Part shown: positions 7,523-15,700 of the stretch, in pieces | How the letters are laid out: the number at the start of each line of letters is the position of its first letter | How positions within the stretch are numbered: the stretch's first letter is position 1 | Assembly (NCBI GenBank): GCA_049366715.1 | Contig: JBMNCQ010000094.1 | Span: 5,263 to 69,262, forward strand | Source: JBMNCQ01 sp049366715 | GTDB taxonomy: Bacteria; Bacillota; Peptococcia; Peptococcales; BICA1-8 | DNA: 64,000 bases | Direction of reading: 5' to 3' | Made by a program: the position numbers and the translations under genes | The notes under the pieces: model-generated | What the model was told of the DNA's origin: nothing | The model's input: the letters and a program-made list of their open reading frames with translations, nothing else | Databases searched by the model: none

Positions 7523-8158
7523 TTATTCTTTTACCTCTATCTTAAACCCGATCTTGCCTGCTACTCCCGATGTCATATCTTTTCTCCACTCTCTGTGTTC
7601 AATGGCATCCCTTAAAGCCTGACCGGCCGCCCGGAAAAGGCTTTCCCAATGATGATGGCCGTGATTGGCCCTGCCTTTTAATAAATCTAAATGCAGGGTA
7701 GCCTGGGCTCCCTGTACGAATCCCTCCCAAAAAGCAACTAAGTCTTCCGAATAGCCGCCTTCTGTCATTTGCGGAACCTCCACTCCATTAAAATTCAGAT
7801 CCAAATAAGCTCTGCTTTCAAAGCTGACTACGGCCCTGGCTAATGATTCATCTATTGTCGCCAGGGCGAATCCGTATCCTTTAGCCCCCTCCGGTATTTT
7901 CCGTTCCAGCAGTTCTTTGCAGGCCCTGCCTAAAGCGATCCCCAAATCCTCACAGATTACATGATTTAAAAAAAAGTGATCCAGTTCTACTTTAATCCCG
8001 ATATTTAACTCACTCCGCCAGGCAATTTGCTCCAGCATATGATTAAAAAAAACCAGGGGAGTATTGATTTCTTTTTTAAGCTGAGGATTTCTTGGTCCGT
8101 CATCCAACTCGATCAATATTTTAGATTCGGCTGTCCCCCGCTCAACAATAACTTTCAT
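7523..8158 (-). CDS. hisB: Imidazoleglycerol-phosphate dehydratase, divergent
   Basis: Step 6 of histidine synthesis: dehydration of imidazole glycerol phosphate by a manganese enzyme. It has 211 residues and no phosphatase domain. Family landmarks are recognisable but altered: FFNHML replaces FLDHML; NHVICED stands where most enzymes have HHxxED, so one His of a metal-binding pair appears to be Val; and HHHWESLF corresponds to the C-terminal HHxxEAxFKA motif. DE (ATIDES) and ARALR-like (AGQALRDA) elements remain. It is the last gene of the his operon, 118 bp after hisD, a larger gap than elsewhere. Identification rests on context plus these motifs; full activity is not assured. Confidence 0.85.
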   Translation of the reverse strand: MKVIVERGTAESKILIELDDGPRNPQLKKEINTPLVFFNHMLEQIAWRSELNIGIKVELDHFFLNHVICEDLGIALGRACKELLERKIPEGAKGYGFALATIDESLARAVVSFESRAYLDLNFNGVEVPQMTEGGYSEDLVAFWEGFVQGAQATLHLDLLKGRANHGHHHWESLFRAAGQALRDAIEHREWRKDMTSGVAGKIGFKIEVKE

Positions 8159-8276
8159 AAGCCACCTCCATGTTATTACTTATACTGCAAATCTTATGGG
8201 TCTGATATACTTCCGGACTACTTTAGTGCGTCTGACAGCTACTCTGCCTGCTAAATAAATATCTGATGCATAATCT

Positions 8277-9581
8277 TCACCCCGAAGTACGCCAGCGGTC
8301 CTCGACCGCCAAAGCGTGGGTTTCAAAGCCTTCTGTCCGGGCGAAAAGGGCAGCTTTATCCTTGACCTGTTTATAACCGTCCTGCGTCACATAACCTACC
8401 GAAGATCTTTTCAAAAAGTCAAAAACAGATACACTGGAATGGGTTTTGGCAAATCCTCCGGTGGGCAGAATAGCATTGGGCCCCAAAAGAAAATTAGCCA
8501 GCGTAATTGGTGCATTTTCACCTAAAAGAATCTCTCCGGCATTATTAATTTTCGGCAGAACATCCCAGGGATTTTGCGTAAGTATTTCCATGTGCTCCGG
8601 TCCATACTGATTTATAAAATCAATAGATTGCGCTAAGCTTTCAGTCAGGATAATCCCTCCGTAGCTATCCAGCACTGTAGTAACGAAGCTTCGGCGCTGC
8701 TTGCTAAGTTTCGGGAGCTGTTCATTGATCACGCTCTCCACTTCAGGGATGATCCCGGCACAATGGGTCACCAGTAAGCTGGCTGAATCAGGTCCGTGTT
8801 CAGCCTCTATCATCAAATCTAAGGCAGCCGTTCCGGGATTTGTTGATTCATCAGCAAGGATAACAGCTTCACTGGGTCCGGCCGGAGGACCGACATCCAA
8901 AACTCCCGTTAATAAACGTTTGGCAGCAGTTACATAAGAATTACCGGGACCAATTATTTTACTGCAGGCAGGAATTGTCTCTGTACCATATGCTGCCGCC
9001 GCAACTGCCTGGATACCTCCTGCTTTATATATTTCCGTGATACCGGCCACCTTGGCCGCTGCCAGAACACTGTCATCAAGATTCCCCTCGGGATTAGGCG
9101 GTGTAACGATGATAATCCGGGGAACCTTAGCCACAATAGCAGGTACAGCCAGCATTAACAATACCGAAGGAAAACTTCCTTTTCCTCTGGGTACATAAAT
9201 ACATACATCATTAATGGGTTTCGTTTGTTCACCAACCATAACTCCGGGCGCTGTTTCCGTAAACCAGAGGGGCTCAGGCATTTGCTGCTCATGAAATTTC
9301 TTAATATTCCGGAAAGCAAATTCAAGGGTTTCTTTAAAATCATCAGCTATCCTGGCATAACCTTCTGCAATTTCTGCAGGTGTTACTTTTAAATTTTCTG
9401 AAGTGAGTTTCGCTTTATCAAATTTTGCGGTATAAAAGCAGACTGCCTGGTCGCCCTTTTCCTTAACCTCATTAATTATCTCCTGCGCAATTTTCATTTG
9501 CTCGGTGATATCAAGCTCTGCGCGCCGCAGAATTTTCTTTTTTTCCTCATCACTGATCTTATTCCACTGATAAACCTTCAC
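8277..9581 (-). CDS. hisD: Histidinol dehydrogenase
   Basis: Catalyses the last two steps of histidine synthesis, NAD-dependent oxidation of histidinol to histidine, using zinc. It has 434 residues, as usual. Landmarks include the substrate loop PRGKGSFPSVLLM, the GPGNSYVTAAK signature, the catalytic EAEHGPDS region, QYGPEHMEI, and the C-terminal THSSVSVFDF motif. The GTG start overlaps the hisIE stop (GTGA), so the two are translationally coupled. Secure. Confidence 0.97.
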   Translation of the reverse strand: MKVYQWNKISDEEKKKILRRAELDITEQMKIAQEIINEVKEKGDQAVCFYTAKFDKAKLTSENLKVTPAEIAEGYARIADDFKETLEFAFRNIKKFHEQQMPEPLWFTETAPGVMVGEQTKPINDVCIYVPRGKGSFPSVLLMLAVPAIVAKVPRIIIVTPPNPEGNLDDSVLAAAKVAGITEIYKAGGIQAVAAAAYGTETIPACSKIIGPGNSYVTAAKRLLTGVLDVGPPAGPSEAVILADESTNPGTAALDLMIEAEHGPDSASLLVTHCAGIIPEVESVINEQLPKLSKQRRSFVTTVLDSYGGIILTESLAQSIDFINQYGPEHMEILTQNPWDVLPKINNAGEILLGENAPITLANFLLGPNAILPTGGFAKTHSSVSVFDFLKRSSVGYVTQDGYKQVKDKAALFARTEGFETHALAVEDRWRTSG

Positions 9582-10183
9582 GATTTACTCCTCCTTTCCC
9601 TCAGAACACCTAAGATATCTTTAATATTAATATCCCGTTCTTGAAAGAGTACAAGCAAATGATATAATAAATCGGCGCTTTCTTGTGCCAGCTCGAGATT
9701 ACCTTCATTTTTAGCTGCAATAATAACCTCTGCCGCCTCTTCGCCTACCTTCTTTAAGATTTTATCCAGACCTTGGTTAAATAGATAGCTTGTATAAGAG
9801 TTTTCAGGCCTTTCTTGATATCTTGCCGTTATGGTAGCAATAAGTTCATCTGTTAATAAATTGCTCCCCCGGGCAAAGCAGCTTTCTGTCCCTAGATGAC
9901 AAGTAGGTCCCTGGGGCTCGACCATAACCAGCAGTGTATCATAATCACAGTCGGGGGTGATATTGACCAGCTTTTGGATATTACCTGAAGTCTCACCTTT
10001 GTGCCAGAGCGTCCGCCTGGATCTGCTCCAAAACCACACTTCACCTGTTTCCAGTGTCTTGGTGACAGCCTCTTCATTCATATACCCCAGCATTAAGACT
10101 TTTCCGGTTAAATAATCCTGCAGGACCGCAGGAACAAGGTTATCATGATTCCATTTAATTTTCTTTAAATCTACATTTCCCAT
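9578..10183 (-). CDS. hisI: Bifunctional phosphoribosyl-AMP cyclohydrolase / phosphoribosyl-ATP pyrophosphatase
   Basis: Fused HisIE enzyme for steps 2 and 3 of histidine synthesis. Residues about 1-110 form the HisI zinc cyclohydrolase (MLGYMNEEA, SRRTLWHKGETSGN, then the metal-binding CHLGTESCF near 106-114). Residues about 115-201 form the HisE all-alpha pyrophosphatase (KKVGEEAAEVIIAAKN, ESADLLYHLLVLF). The total of 201 residues fits fused enzymes. It overlaps hisF by 13 bp upstream and hisD by 4 bp downstream. Confidence 0.96.
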   Translation of the reverse strand: MGNVDLKKIKWNHDNLVPAVLQDYLTGKVLMLGYMNEEAVTKTLETGEVWFWSRSRRTLWHKGETSGNIQKLVNITPDCDYDTLLVMVEPQGPTCHLGTESCFARGSNLLTDELIATITARYQERPENSYTSYLFNQGLDKILKKVGEEAAEVIIAAKNEGNLELAQESADLLYHLLVLFQERDINIKDILGVLRERRSKS

Positions 10184-10938
10184 CTAACAGGTACCTCCTT
10201 ATCCTGCAAATACTTTTTTATCTCTCTGACGGAAGTCTCTTTGTAATGGAAAATTGAAGCAGCCAGGGCTGCATCAGCGCCTGTCAGCCGAAAGACCTCA
10301 CTGAAATCATCTTTATCTCCTGCACCGCCGGAGGCAATTACAGGTAAAGATACCGCATCACAAACCTGTTTTGTTAAGCCGATATCAAATCCTTCTTTAT
10401 GACCGTCACAATCCATACTGGTTAACAGTATTTCTCCTGCTCCCAGCCTTTCCGCCTCCCGGACCCAGTCCAATACTTTCCTCCCCGTGGGTTTATTGCC
10501 CCCGTGGGTATAAACCTCCCAGGTCTGCCATTCCGCATTAAATTTTGCATCAACTGCTAAAACAATACATTGATTGCCGAAAACTTGGGAGCTGACCCTC
10601 AGCACATCAGGATTAAGTACGGCAGCCGTATTTATGCTGACCTTATCGGCGCCCGACCGCAGTACCTTCCGGATATCTTCAACAGTATTAATCCCGCCGC
10701 CTACCGTAAATGGGATACTTATGGTTTCCGCCGTTCTGCGGACGATATCCAGCATAGTCCTCCGGGCTTCGATGCTGGCTGAGATATCAAGAAAAACCAA
10801 CTCATCCGCACTGTTCCGATCATAAAAACCGGCCAAATCCACAGGGTCCCCGGCATCCCTTAAATTAAGAAAACTTACCCCTTTTACCACCCTACCGTTT
10901 TTGACATCAAGACAGGGGATGATTCTTTTTGTTAACAA
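10171..10938 (-). CDS. hisF: Imidazole glycerol phosphate synthase cyclase subunit
   Basis: (Beta-alpha)8 barrel that joins with HisH to make imidazole glycerol phosphate and AICAR from PRFAR and ammonia. I prefer a TTG start at 10938 (LTKRIIPCLDVKNGRVVKG): GGGGAGGG lies 6 nt upstream and it gives 255 residues, the normal size. An upstream ATG at 10962 would add eight residues with no homology. Catalytic Asp residues occur in PCLDVKNG and TSMDCDG, and phosphate loops in VGGGI and ASGGAG. Almost directly abuts hisA and overlaps hisIE. Confidence 0.95.
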   Translation of the reverse strand: MLTKRIIPCLDVKNGRVVKGVSFLNLRDAGDPVDLAGFYDRNSADELVFLDISASIEARRTMLDIVRRTAETISIPFTVGGGINTVEDIRKVLRSGADKVSINTAAVLNPDVLRVSSQVFGNQCIVLAVDAKFNAEWQTWEVYTHGGNKPTGRKVLDWVREAERLGAGEILLTSMDCDGHKEGFDIGLTKQVCDAVSLPVIASGGAGDKDDFSEVFRLTGADAALAASIFHYKETSVREIKKYLQDKEVPVRWEM

Positions 10939-10939
10939 A

Positions 10940-11677
10940 TTAATCCCTCCCCAGCTTAGCAATTAATGATTTTAAATCAATATCTCCCGTATAAAGGGCC
11001 CGTCCGATGACAGCTCCCCCAATTCCCCGGTCAGCGCACTCCGCCAGGGCTAAGACATCCTTTTCCGAACCGATTCCCCCTGCCGCAATTACTTCACATC
11101 CCGTCTTGTCCGCAATATTCAAGGAATTTTTAATGTTTGGTCCCGTTAATGTCCCGTCTTTTTCAATATCAGTATAGATAAACTTTTCAACCCCTACAGC
11201 GGCCAGACTCTCTGCCGATTCAACAAGGTCCTTCCCGGCATTTTCCAGCCAGCCTTCACGATAAGCCTGATTATTTTTACCATCCAGGGATACGATAATC
11301 CGCCGGGGTCCGAATTCCTCAATCAGACTTTTGATCAGTAATTCGTCCTTTAAAGCTATTGAACCGAGAATTACCCGGGCAGCTCCGTTATCCAAGTATG
11401 CTTTGACACTTTCCCGGGACCTGATTCCCCCCCCTACCTGGATCTTAATATTTATATTCCGCAGGATATCTTTAATCAGAGCTGAATTATCCGGATTACC
11501 GGTTTTCGCTCCATCCAGGTCAATGATGTGCAGCCATTCCGCTCCGGCTTCATACCACTTATCTGCGGCAGCCAGTGGTTCTTTAAAATAGATACTCTCC
11601 ATATTGTAATCGCCTTGAAATAATCTGACACATTTTCCGCCCCGGATATCCACAGCAGGATATATTGTAAAAGACAC
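10940..11677 (-). CDS. hisA: ProFAR isomerase
   Basis: Phosphoribosylformimino-5-aminoimidazole carboxamide ribotide isomerase, step 4 of histidine synthesis; a half-barrel-duplicated TIM barrel of 245 residues. Landmarks: PAVDIRGGKCVRLFQGDY at the start with catalytic Asp in VDIRGGK, QVGGGIRS, and YTDIEKDGTLTGPN with the second catalytic Asp. The GTG start follows a GGAGGTGATGAG ribosome binding site. The gene lies after an unusual 327-bp repeat-filled gap from hisH, so it may have its own promoter. Confidence 0.96.
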   Translation of the reverse strand: MSFTIYPAVDIRGGKCVRLFQGDYNMESIYFKEPLAAADKWYEAGAEWLHIIDLDGAKTGNPDNSALIKDILRNINIKIQVGGGIRSRESVKAYLDNGAARVILGSIALKDELLIKSLIEEFGPRRIIVSLDGKNNQAYREGWLENAGKDLVESAESLAAVGVEKFIYTDIEKDGTLTGPNIKNSLNIADKTGCEVIAAGGIGSEKDVLALAECADRGIGGAVIGRALYTGDIDLKSLIAKLGRD

Positions 11678-11731
11678 CTCATCACCTCCGTTTTCAAGTG
11701 TGAAAGTTTTAAATAACTGGCTAGCTTGTTT

Positions 11732-11960
11732 GTTAGTTAAACTTGCATGAAATATTTCTTGTTAGTTAGTATAATTTAGTCTGCATTTTTTGTTAGTTAA
11801 CTTAAATTGTCTAGCTTTTTTTGTAAGTTATCAATCCTAAAAACCAATGATGTTCACTTTCTTTACAAACCAGCCAATAAGATTAACTGCCTTTATTAAC
11901 TAACCAACAATCTTCACTTTCTTTATTAACAAACCAATGATATCCACCTTAAATATACAC
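11732..11960. repeat. About 30-bp degenerate tandem repeats between hisH and hisA
   Basis: The 327-bp gap holds two blocks. In 11732-11830 the core GTTAGTTA recurs at 11732, 11761 and 11792, with GTAAGTTA at 11823 (spacings 29, 31 and 31 bp). In 11840-11960 four units with a CCAAtgA-type core fall at exact 30-bp steps (CC at 11844, 11874, 11904 and 11934), with TTCACTTTCTTTA repeated in units 1 and 3. The TTGTTAGTTA and TTAACTAACCAACAA cores make the blocks partly inverted relative to each other. No open frame or promoter is evident. Confidence 0.75.
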
Positions 11961-12004
11961 TAACATGCCGTTTCGCCCTTGAGCCATCACACGGACCAAT
12001 AAAA

Positions 12005-12610
12005 CTACTTATTAGTTAAATGATTGACCCAATTTTCCAAGAGCTTTAAGCCCGCCCGGCCGCTTTTTTCCGGATGAAACTGCATGCCTATGATATTATC
12101 CTTACCAACGACGGCCGGAATTTTTGTTCCATATGCTGCAGAAGCCAAAATCCTTTCATCCCTGGTTGCGGCATAATAGGAATGGACAAAATACACATAA
12201 GATTCCTGCAAACCCGTGAAAAGATAATGCTCTTGATCATAGACAATCCTGTTCCACCCCATATGGGGGATTTTTACTCCGGAAGGAATCTTTACGATCT
12301 CCCCCGGTAATAAGCCCAATCCCCGGTGTAAACCGTATTCCTCACTTTGCTCAAACAAAAGCTGCATACCCAGGCAGATTCCTAATAAAGGTTTACCGTC
12401 CCCGGCCCAGCCGGTAAGCAAACGGTCCAATCGATCGTTTTGCAGGTGCTTTATTGCATCACCAAATGCCCCCACTCCGGGTAATATCAGGGCTCTGCAG
12501 TCCCTGCCGTCATTTTCCTCCTTAACAAGCCTGGTATTGCAGCCTAATCTTTTTAAGGCAGCCGTCAAACTAAAAATGTTCCCCACGTCATAGTCTATAA
12601 TCCCGATCAT
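12005..12610 (-). CDS. hisH: Imidazole glycerol phosphate synthase glutaminase subunit
   Basis: Class I glutamine amidotransferase that supplies ammonia to HisF. It has 201 residues. The catalytic triad is visible: Cys79 in LGICLGMQLL, His179 and Glu181 in GMQFHPEKS; the oxyanion loop is LPGVGAFGD. The ATG overlaps the hisG stop by 4 bp (ATGA). It is followed downstream by the repeat array rather than by hisA directly. Confidence 0.96.
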   Translation of the reverse strand: MIGIIDYDVGNIFSLTAALKRLGCNTRLVKEENDGRDCRALILPGVGAFGDAIKHLQNDRLDRLLTGWAGDGKPLLGICLGMQLLFEQSEEYGLHRGLGLLPGEIVKIPSGVKIPHMGWNRIVYDQEHYLFTGLQESYVYFVHSYYAATRDERILASAAYGTKIPAVVGKDNIIGMQFHPEKSGRAGLKLLENWVNHLTNK

Positions 12611-13233
12611 CCTTCCACACCAACTTCCATTCTATTGATCAGATTTTCAATCACCGTATTCCTTAAGTGAAATGTAGCCTGGTTGACAATCAGCCGGCAG
12701 GAAATATCAGCAATGGTTTCCAGCTCAACTAAGCCGTTTTCCTTTAAGGTCCTTCCTGTGGAGACAATATCGACAATATAGTGGCTCAGACCAAGCAGCG
12801 GCGCCAGTTCCACGGACCCGTTAAGTTTGATTACTTCAACCTGCTGCCCTTTTTCTCTAAAATGGGCTGCCGTTATTTTCGGATATTTGGTCGCAATTCT
12901 CAGCAATTCCCCTCTTTCATTTTTTCTGCCGGGCTTGCCGCAAATAGACAGCCTGCATAAGCCAATATGCAAATCCATCAGTTCATATAAGCCTTCCCCC
13001 CATTCCAGAAGAACATCTTTCCCGACAATACCTACATCAGCTACACCATACTTTACATATGTCGGTACATCCTGAGGTTTGGCCAGAATAAAACGTATGG
13101 AATTCAACTCATCCTCAATAATTAATTTCCTGCCTTCCTTGACATCTTCTTTGATCATACCTGAATTTTTCATTAATATGTTTGCTTCTTCTAAAACCCG
13201 TCCCTTAGGAATTGCAATCGTAATCAATGTCAA
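12607..13233 (-). CDS. hisG: ATP phosphoribosyltransferase, short form
   Basis: First committed step of histidine synthesis. With 208 residues it is the short HisG form, which lacks the C-terminal regulatory domain and works only with HisZ; hisZ is the gene immediately upstream. Visible motifs are IAIPKGRVLEEA at the N-terminus, the ADVGIVGKDVL loop, and the PRPP-binding region IVDIVSTGRTLKENGL. It overlaps hisH by 4 bp. Confidence 0.96.
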   Translation of the reverse strand: MTLITIAIPKGRVLEEANILMKNSGMIKEDVKEGRKLIIEDELNSIRFILAKPQDVPTYVKYGVADVGIVGKDVLLEWGEGLYELMDLHIGLCRLSICGKPGRKNERGELLRIATKYPKITAAHFREKGQQVEVIKLNGSVELAPLLGLSHYIVDIVSTGRTLKENGLVELETIADISCRLIVNQATFHLRNTVIENLINRMEVGVEG

Positions 13234-13284
13234 TCACTCCTCTTTACCTTTCGATGCAGTAAATAAGCCGGTCAATAGCTATGA

Positions 13285-13422
13285 CTAATCGTTAATTGTT
13301 TTATTCTGTCCGCAGTCCGTACTTACCAATGCTTTTGCATACATCATAATCATATGCCTTTCACCGGATTCATCATACAGGATATCCGCTAAACAGACGC
13401 AGCCCGGTACATTGTCAATCAC
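13285..13422 (-). CDS. Possible small ORF in frame behind hisZ
   Basis: A 45-codon frame from GTG at 13422 (VIDNVPGCVCLADILYDE...) to TAG at 13285. It is exactly in frame with hisZ, separated from it by the TGA at 13435-13437; without that stop hisZ would continue for 49 more residues. It contains three Cys and a Met-rich stretch (HMIMMYAK). I see no good ribosome binding site before the GTG. It may be chance, since an open run of this length is not rare, or a small translationally coupled gene. Confidence 0.2.
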   Translation of the reverse strand: MIDNVPGCVCLADILYDESGERHMIMMYAKALVSTDCGQNKTIND

Positions 13423-13434
13423 CGGATGCAGCCG

Positions 13435-14583
13435 TCACACTCTTATAACTTCTCTAAATCCTTTGCGATAATTATCTGAGATCGTATCTTCCAAGACCAT
13501 AATCACGACTTTTCCCTGACTGCGCAGTTCTTCCGCAGTTTGAATCGCTGCTAAACGTTTGGGCTCGGAATAGATGATTAATATTTTATCTTTTTCTGCT
13601 AATGTTATTTGCTTTTTAATCAGTACTTTAAGCAGATCATCAATATTTACCGCAAAACCCGTTGCCGGTGCCCGGCGCCCAAAGCTTTGCAGCAGTCCGT
13701 CGTATCTCCCGCCGGAACAAATGGGATAAGGATGCCCTTCACAATAAACATGATAAATCAGACCGGTATAATAATTTTGCCTTCCCACCAAGCTCAAGTC
13801 ATAGCAGACAACTTCCGCGATTTTATACTGTTTTAAAATACCCCATAAATCTGCCAAATCACGAAATACCTGCTGCCATTCTTTGCTGTCGGGAAACCAC
13901 TCTTTCCCTTCTGAGATATCATCTACGGTACCCCTTAGCTTCAGCACCCGCATTAAATAACTTTGGTAATTTTCATTGATCTCCAGGCTTTGGACTAATC
14001 CTTTATATCCTACATAATCATGAGCAAGTAAATAGGCAAATAGTTTGCTGCGGATATCTTCCGAACAGCCGATCTCCTGAAATAACAAATTAAGAAACTT
14101 AGTATGTCCGATGGAGATTCCAAAATTGGAACTGCTGCACTCGATGATTAATTTAACTGCCAGTGTAATTACTTCTGCATCTGCTTCCAGAGAATCTAAG
14201 CCAATTAATTCCAAACCGATCTGATTCATTTCATCTATCCCCTGATGACCTGAATTACGGTATACCTTACCTTGATACATTAATCTGACCGGTAATGAGG
14301 CGTCCTGATATACCGATGAAACAAATCTGGCAATAGGGGCGGTGAAATCAGGTCGTAAAATAACCGTTTTACCCAGAGGGTCCAGAAATTTTATCAGCTT
14401 TTCATCTTGTATTTTCGATAAAAAACCTACTGTTTCATGATACTCTACAATAGGCGTTTCTATTTCCTCATAGCCCCACTTTTCAAGAAGAACCTTAGCC
14501 TTAGTTATAATATTCTTAACAAATTCCAGTTTTTCCGGCAGAATATCTTTCGTACCGATAGGCTTTTCAAATATCAAAGGCAC
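13435..14583 (-). CDS. hisZ: ATP phosphoribosyltransferase regulatory subunit
   Basis: HisS-like paralogue that activates short-form HisG and gives histidine feedback control. It has class II synthetase core motifs without charging function: motif 1 region PIGTKDILPEKLEF, motif 2 YQGKVYRNSGHQGIDE, and CSGGRYDGLLQSFGR near the end. I prefer the GTG at 14583 because the GGAG site lies 8 nt before it (382 residues); ATG 14589 and GTG 14592 are alternatives. First gene of the his operon, 47 bp downstream of a good promoter. 201 bp separate it from hisG. Confidence 0.92.
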   Translation of the reverse strand: MPLIFEKPIGTKDILPEKLEFVKNIITKAKVLLEKWGYEEIETPIVEYHETVGFLSKIQDEKLIKFLDPLGKTVILRPDFTAPIARFVSSVYQDASLPVRLMYQGKVYRNSGHQGIDEMNQIGLELIGLDSLEADAEVITLAVKLIIECSSSNFGISIGHTKFLNLLFQEIGCSEDIRSKLFAYLLAHDYVGYKGLVQSLEINENYQSYLMRVLKLRGTVDDISEGKEWFPDSKEWQQVFRDLADLWGILKQYKIAEVVCYDLSLVGRQNYYTGLIYHVYCEGHPYPICSGGRYDGLLQSFGRRAPATGFAVNIDDLLKVLIKKQITLAEKDKILIIYSEPKRLAAIQTAEELRSQGKVVIMVLEDTISDNYRKGFREVIRV

Positions 14584-14629
14584 TTTCATCACTCCATTTA
14601 TTGCTTTACTTTGCTAAAATATTAATATG

Positions 14630-14658
14630 ATAATACCATATACGATTTGACCGGTCAA
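14630..14658 (-). promoter_or_regulatory. Sigma-A-type promoter of the his operon
   Basis: On the minus strand TTGACC (14653-14658) and TATTAT (14630-14635) are separated by 17 bp and lie about 45 bp before hisZ. This is a good housekeeping-type match. The -35 element is part of a short palindrome (TTGACCGGTCAA), which could also bind a repressor. Confidence 0.75.
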
Positions 14659-14719
14659 CGGAATATTCAGTAAGATTAAGTAAACTGTCTTTTTTTTCAT
14701 AATCGGCTAATTTTTGTTC

Positions 14720-14748
14720 TTGACACGATTAGTCGGTGATGCTACAAT
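14720..14748 (+). promoter_or_regulatory. Sigma-A promoter of the T-box leader
   Basis: TTGACA (14720-14725), 17-bp spacer, TACAAT (14743-14748). This near-consensus promoter is placed about 25 bp before the T-box stem I and is divergent from the his promoter. Confidence 0.88.
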
Positions 14749-14770
14749 TTGAGAAAATTAAAAAAAATAA

Positions 14771-15028
14771 AACCTTGACAGAGAAGAGTAATTGGAATTA
14801 TGTTGATTCACAGAGAATCGGTGAGGGTGGAAATCCGATACAGCTATCCAATGAAGCCCCTCTGGAGTGTTCTGCTGAAATACGTTTGCCGTATCCTGTG
14901 AAAACGGATCAGTAAGCAGAGCCGCTTCCGGCGTTAAAGGAAACAGCTGAGTGGGCCGGCGTTTGACGGCCAACTAGGGTGGTACCGCGAGATATCTCTC
15001 GTCCCTATTCGGGGACGGGAGTTTTTTT
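14771..15028 (+). promoter_or_regulatory. T-box leader, apparent Ala (GCC) specifier
   Basis: tRNA-sensing transcription attenuator. Stem I pairs CAGAG (14779-14783) with CTCTG (14860-14864) and ATTGGA with TCCAAT; the internal loop has AAGAGTA on one side and GAAGCCC on the other, so the specifier is read as GCC (14856-14858), alanine. The T-box AGGGTGGTACCGCG is at 14976-14989; its variable base T would pair with a discriminator A, which tRNA-Ala has. A terminator stem (CTCTCGTCCC / GGGACGGGAG, one wobble) with a T run ends at 15028. The next gene is an Lrp regulator 180 bp on, followed by an aminotransferase. The T-box is certain; the codon assignment is probable. Confidence 0.9.
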
Positions 15029-15147
15029 ATTTTAGTGCTAAATCGTTAAAATAAATTTTCCCTAATGCCTTTTCACTTATTTACCCAAAACAATAGACGC
15101 TATTTTATGCCCGCTGCCCCCTGGCTATAGTTTAAAATTATGCCTGT

Positions 15148-15189
15148 GAACGATATTCTATAATCTATGCTCCATAATCTTTCAACGAT
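15148..15189. repeat. Heptamer-periodic repeat before the lrp-type gene
   Basis: Six 7-bp units: GAACGAT ATTCTAT, AATCTAT GCTCCAT, AATCTTT CAACGAT. Same period and similar words as the 3.4-3.9 kb repeats. It lies between the T-box terminator and the lrp-type gene, so it would be in the readthrough transcript. Confidence 0.55.
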
Positions 15190-15208
15190 AATATAGGAGG
15201 TTATAAGA

Positions 15209-15700
15209 ATGGAAGAATTAAGAAAGGAACTCTTACAGCTCTTGGAAAACGACAGCCGTTTGACCAGAGAACAACTGGCCGGAATGCTTAATGTCTCCCA
15301 GGAAAAAATTGCTCAGGTTATCGGACAGTTAGAACAAGAGAACATTATTTTAAAATATCATACCGTTATAAACTGGGAAAAAGAGCCTTCTCCCCGGGTT
15401 ACCGCCTTGATTGAAGTAAACATCACTCCCCAAAGGGAATTCGGTTTTGACAAAATAGCCGAACGGATTTACCGGTTCCCCCAGGTAAAATCAGTGTATT
15501 TAATGTCCGGTTCCTATGATTTGTGTGTCATCATTGAAGGAGAAACCATGCACGATATTTCTTTCTTTGTTGCTGAGAAGCTGTCTCCCCTGGAGCATGT
15601 GAACGGCACCCGGACCCATTTTGTTATGAAGCGCTATAAAGAAGACGGCGTTATTTTCAGCGGAGAAGAGCCGGATAAAAGGCTGGTGGTATCTCCATGA
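15209..15700 (+). CDS. Lrp/AsnC-family transcriptional regulator
   Basis: Amino-acid-responsive DNA-binding protein of 163 residues. A winged HTH occupies about 1-60 (LLQLLENDSRLTREQLAGML...QEKIAQVIGQLEQENII) and an effector-binding RAM/ACT-like domain about 65-150 (TALIEVNITP, GSYDLCVIIEGETMHDI). The ATG has a TAGGAGGT site. The stop overlaps the start of the aminotransferase gene (ATGA), so the two are coupled and the regulator probably controls amino-acid metabolism linked to that enzyme. Both lie behind the T-box leader. Confidence 0.93.
   Translation: MEELRKELLQLLENDSRLTREQLAGMLNVSQEKIAQVIGQLEQENIILKYHTVINWEKEPSPRVTALIEVNITPQREFGFDKIAERIYRFPQVKSVYLMSGSYDLCVIIEGETMHDISFFVAEKLSPLEHVNGTRTHFVMKRYKEDGVIFSGEEPDKRLVVSP

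Noticed and set aside
8159..8276. Small gene between hisD and hisB
   Set aside because: One frame looks slightly protein-like (DIYLAGRVAVRR) but has no start codon and no ribosome binding site.
11840..11960. CRISPR-like array because of exact 30-bp steps
   Set aside because: The units are degenerate and contiguous, with no constant repeat alternating with unique spacers, and no cas genes are near.
13435..13437. Selenocysteine readthrough at the hisZ TGA
   Set aside because: HisZ already has normal length at the TGA and no convincing SECIS stem was seen after it.
14771..15028. T-box as the regulator of the his operon
   Set aside because: It is on the plus strand, divergent from hisZ; the specifier loop holds no His codon and the T-box variable base does not fit the C73 of tRNA-His.
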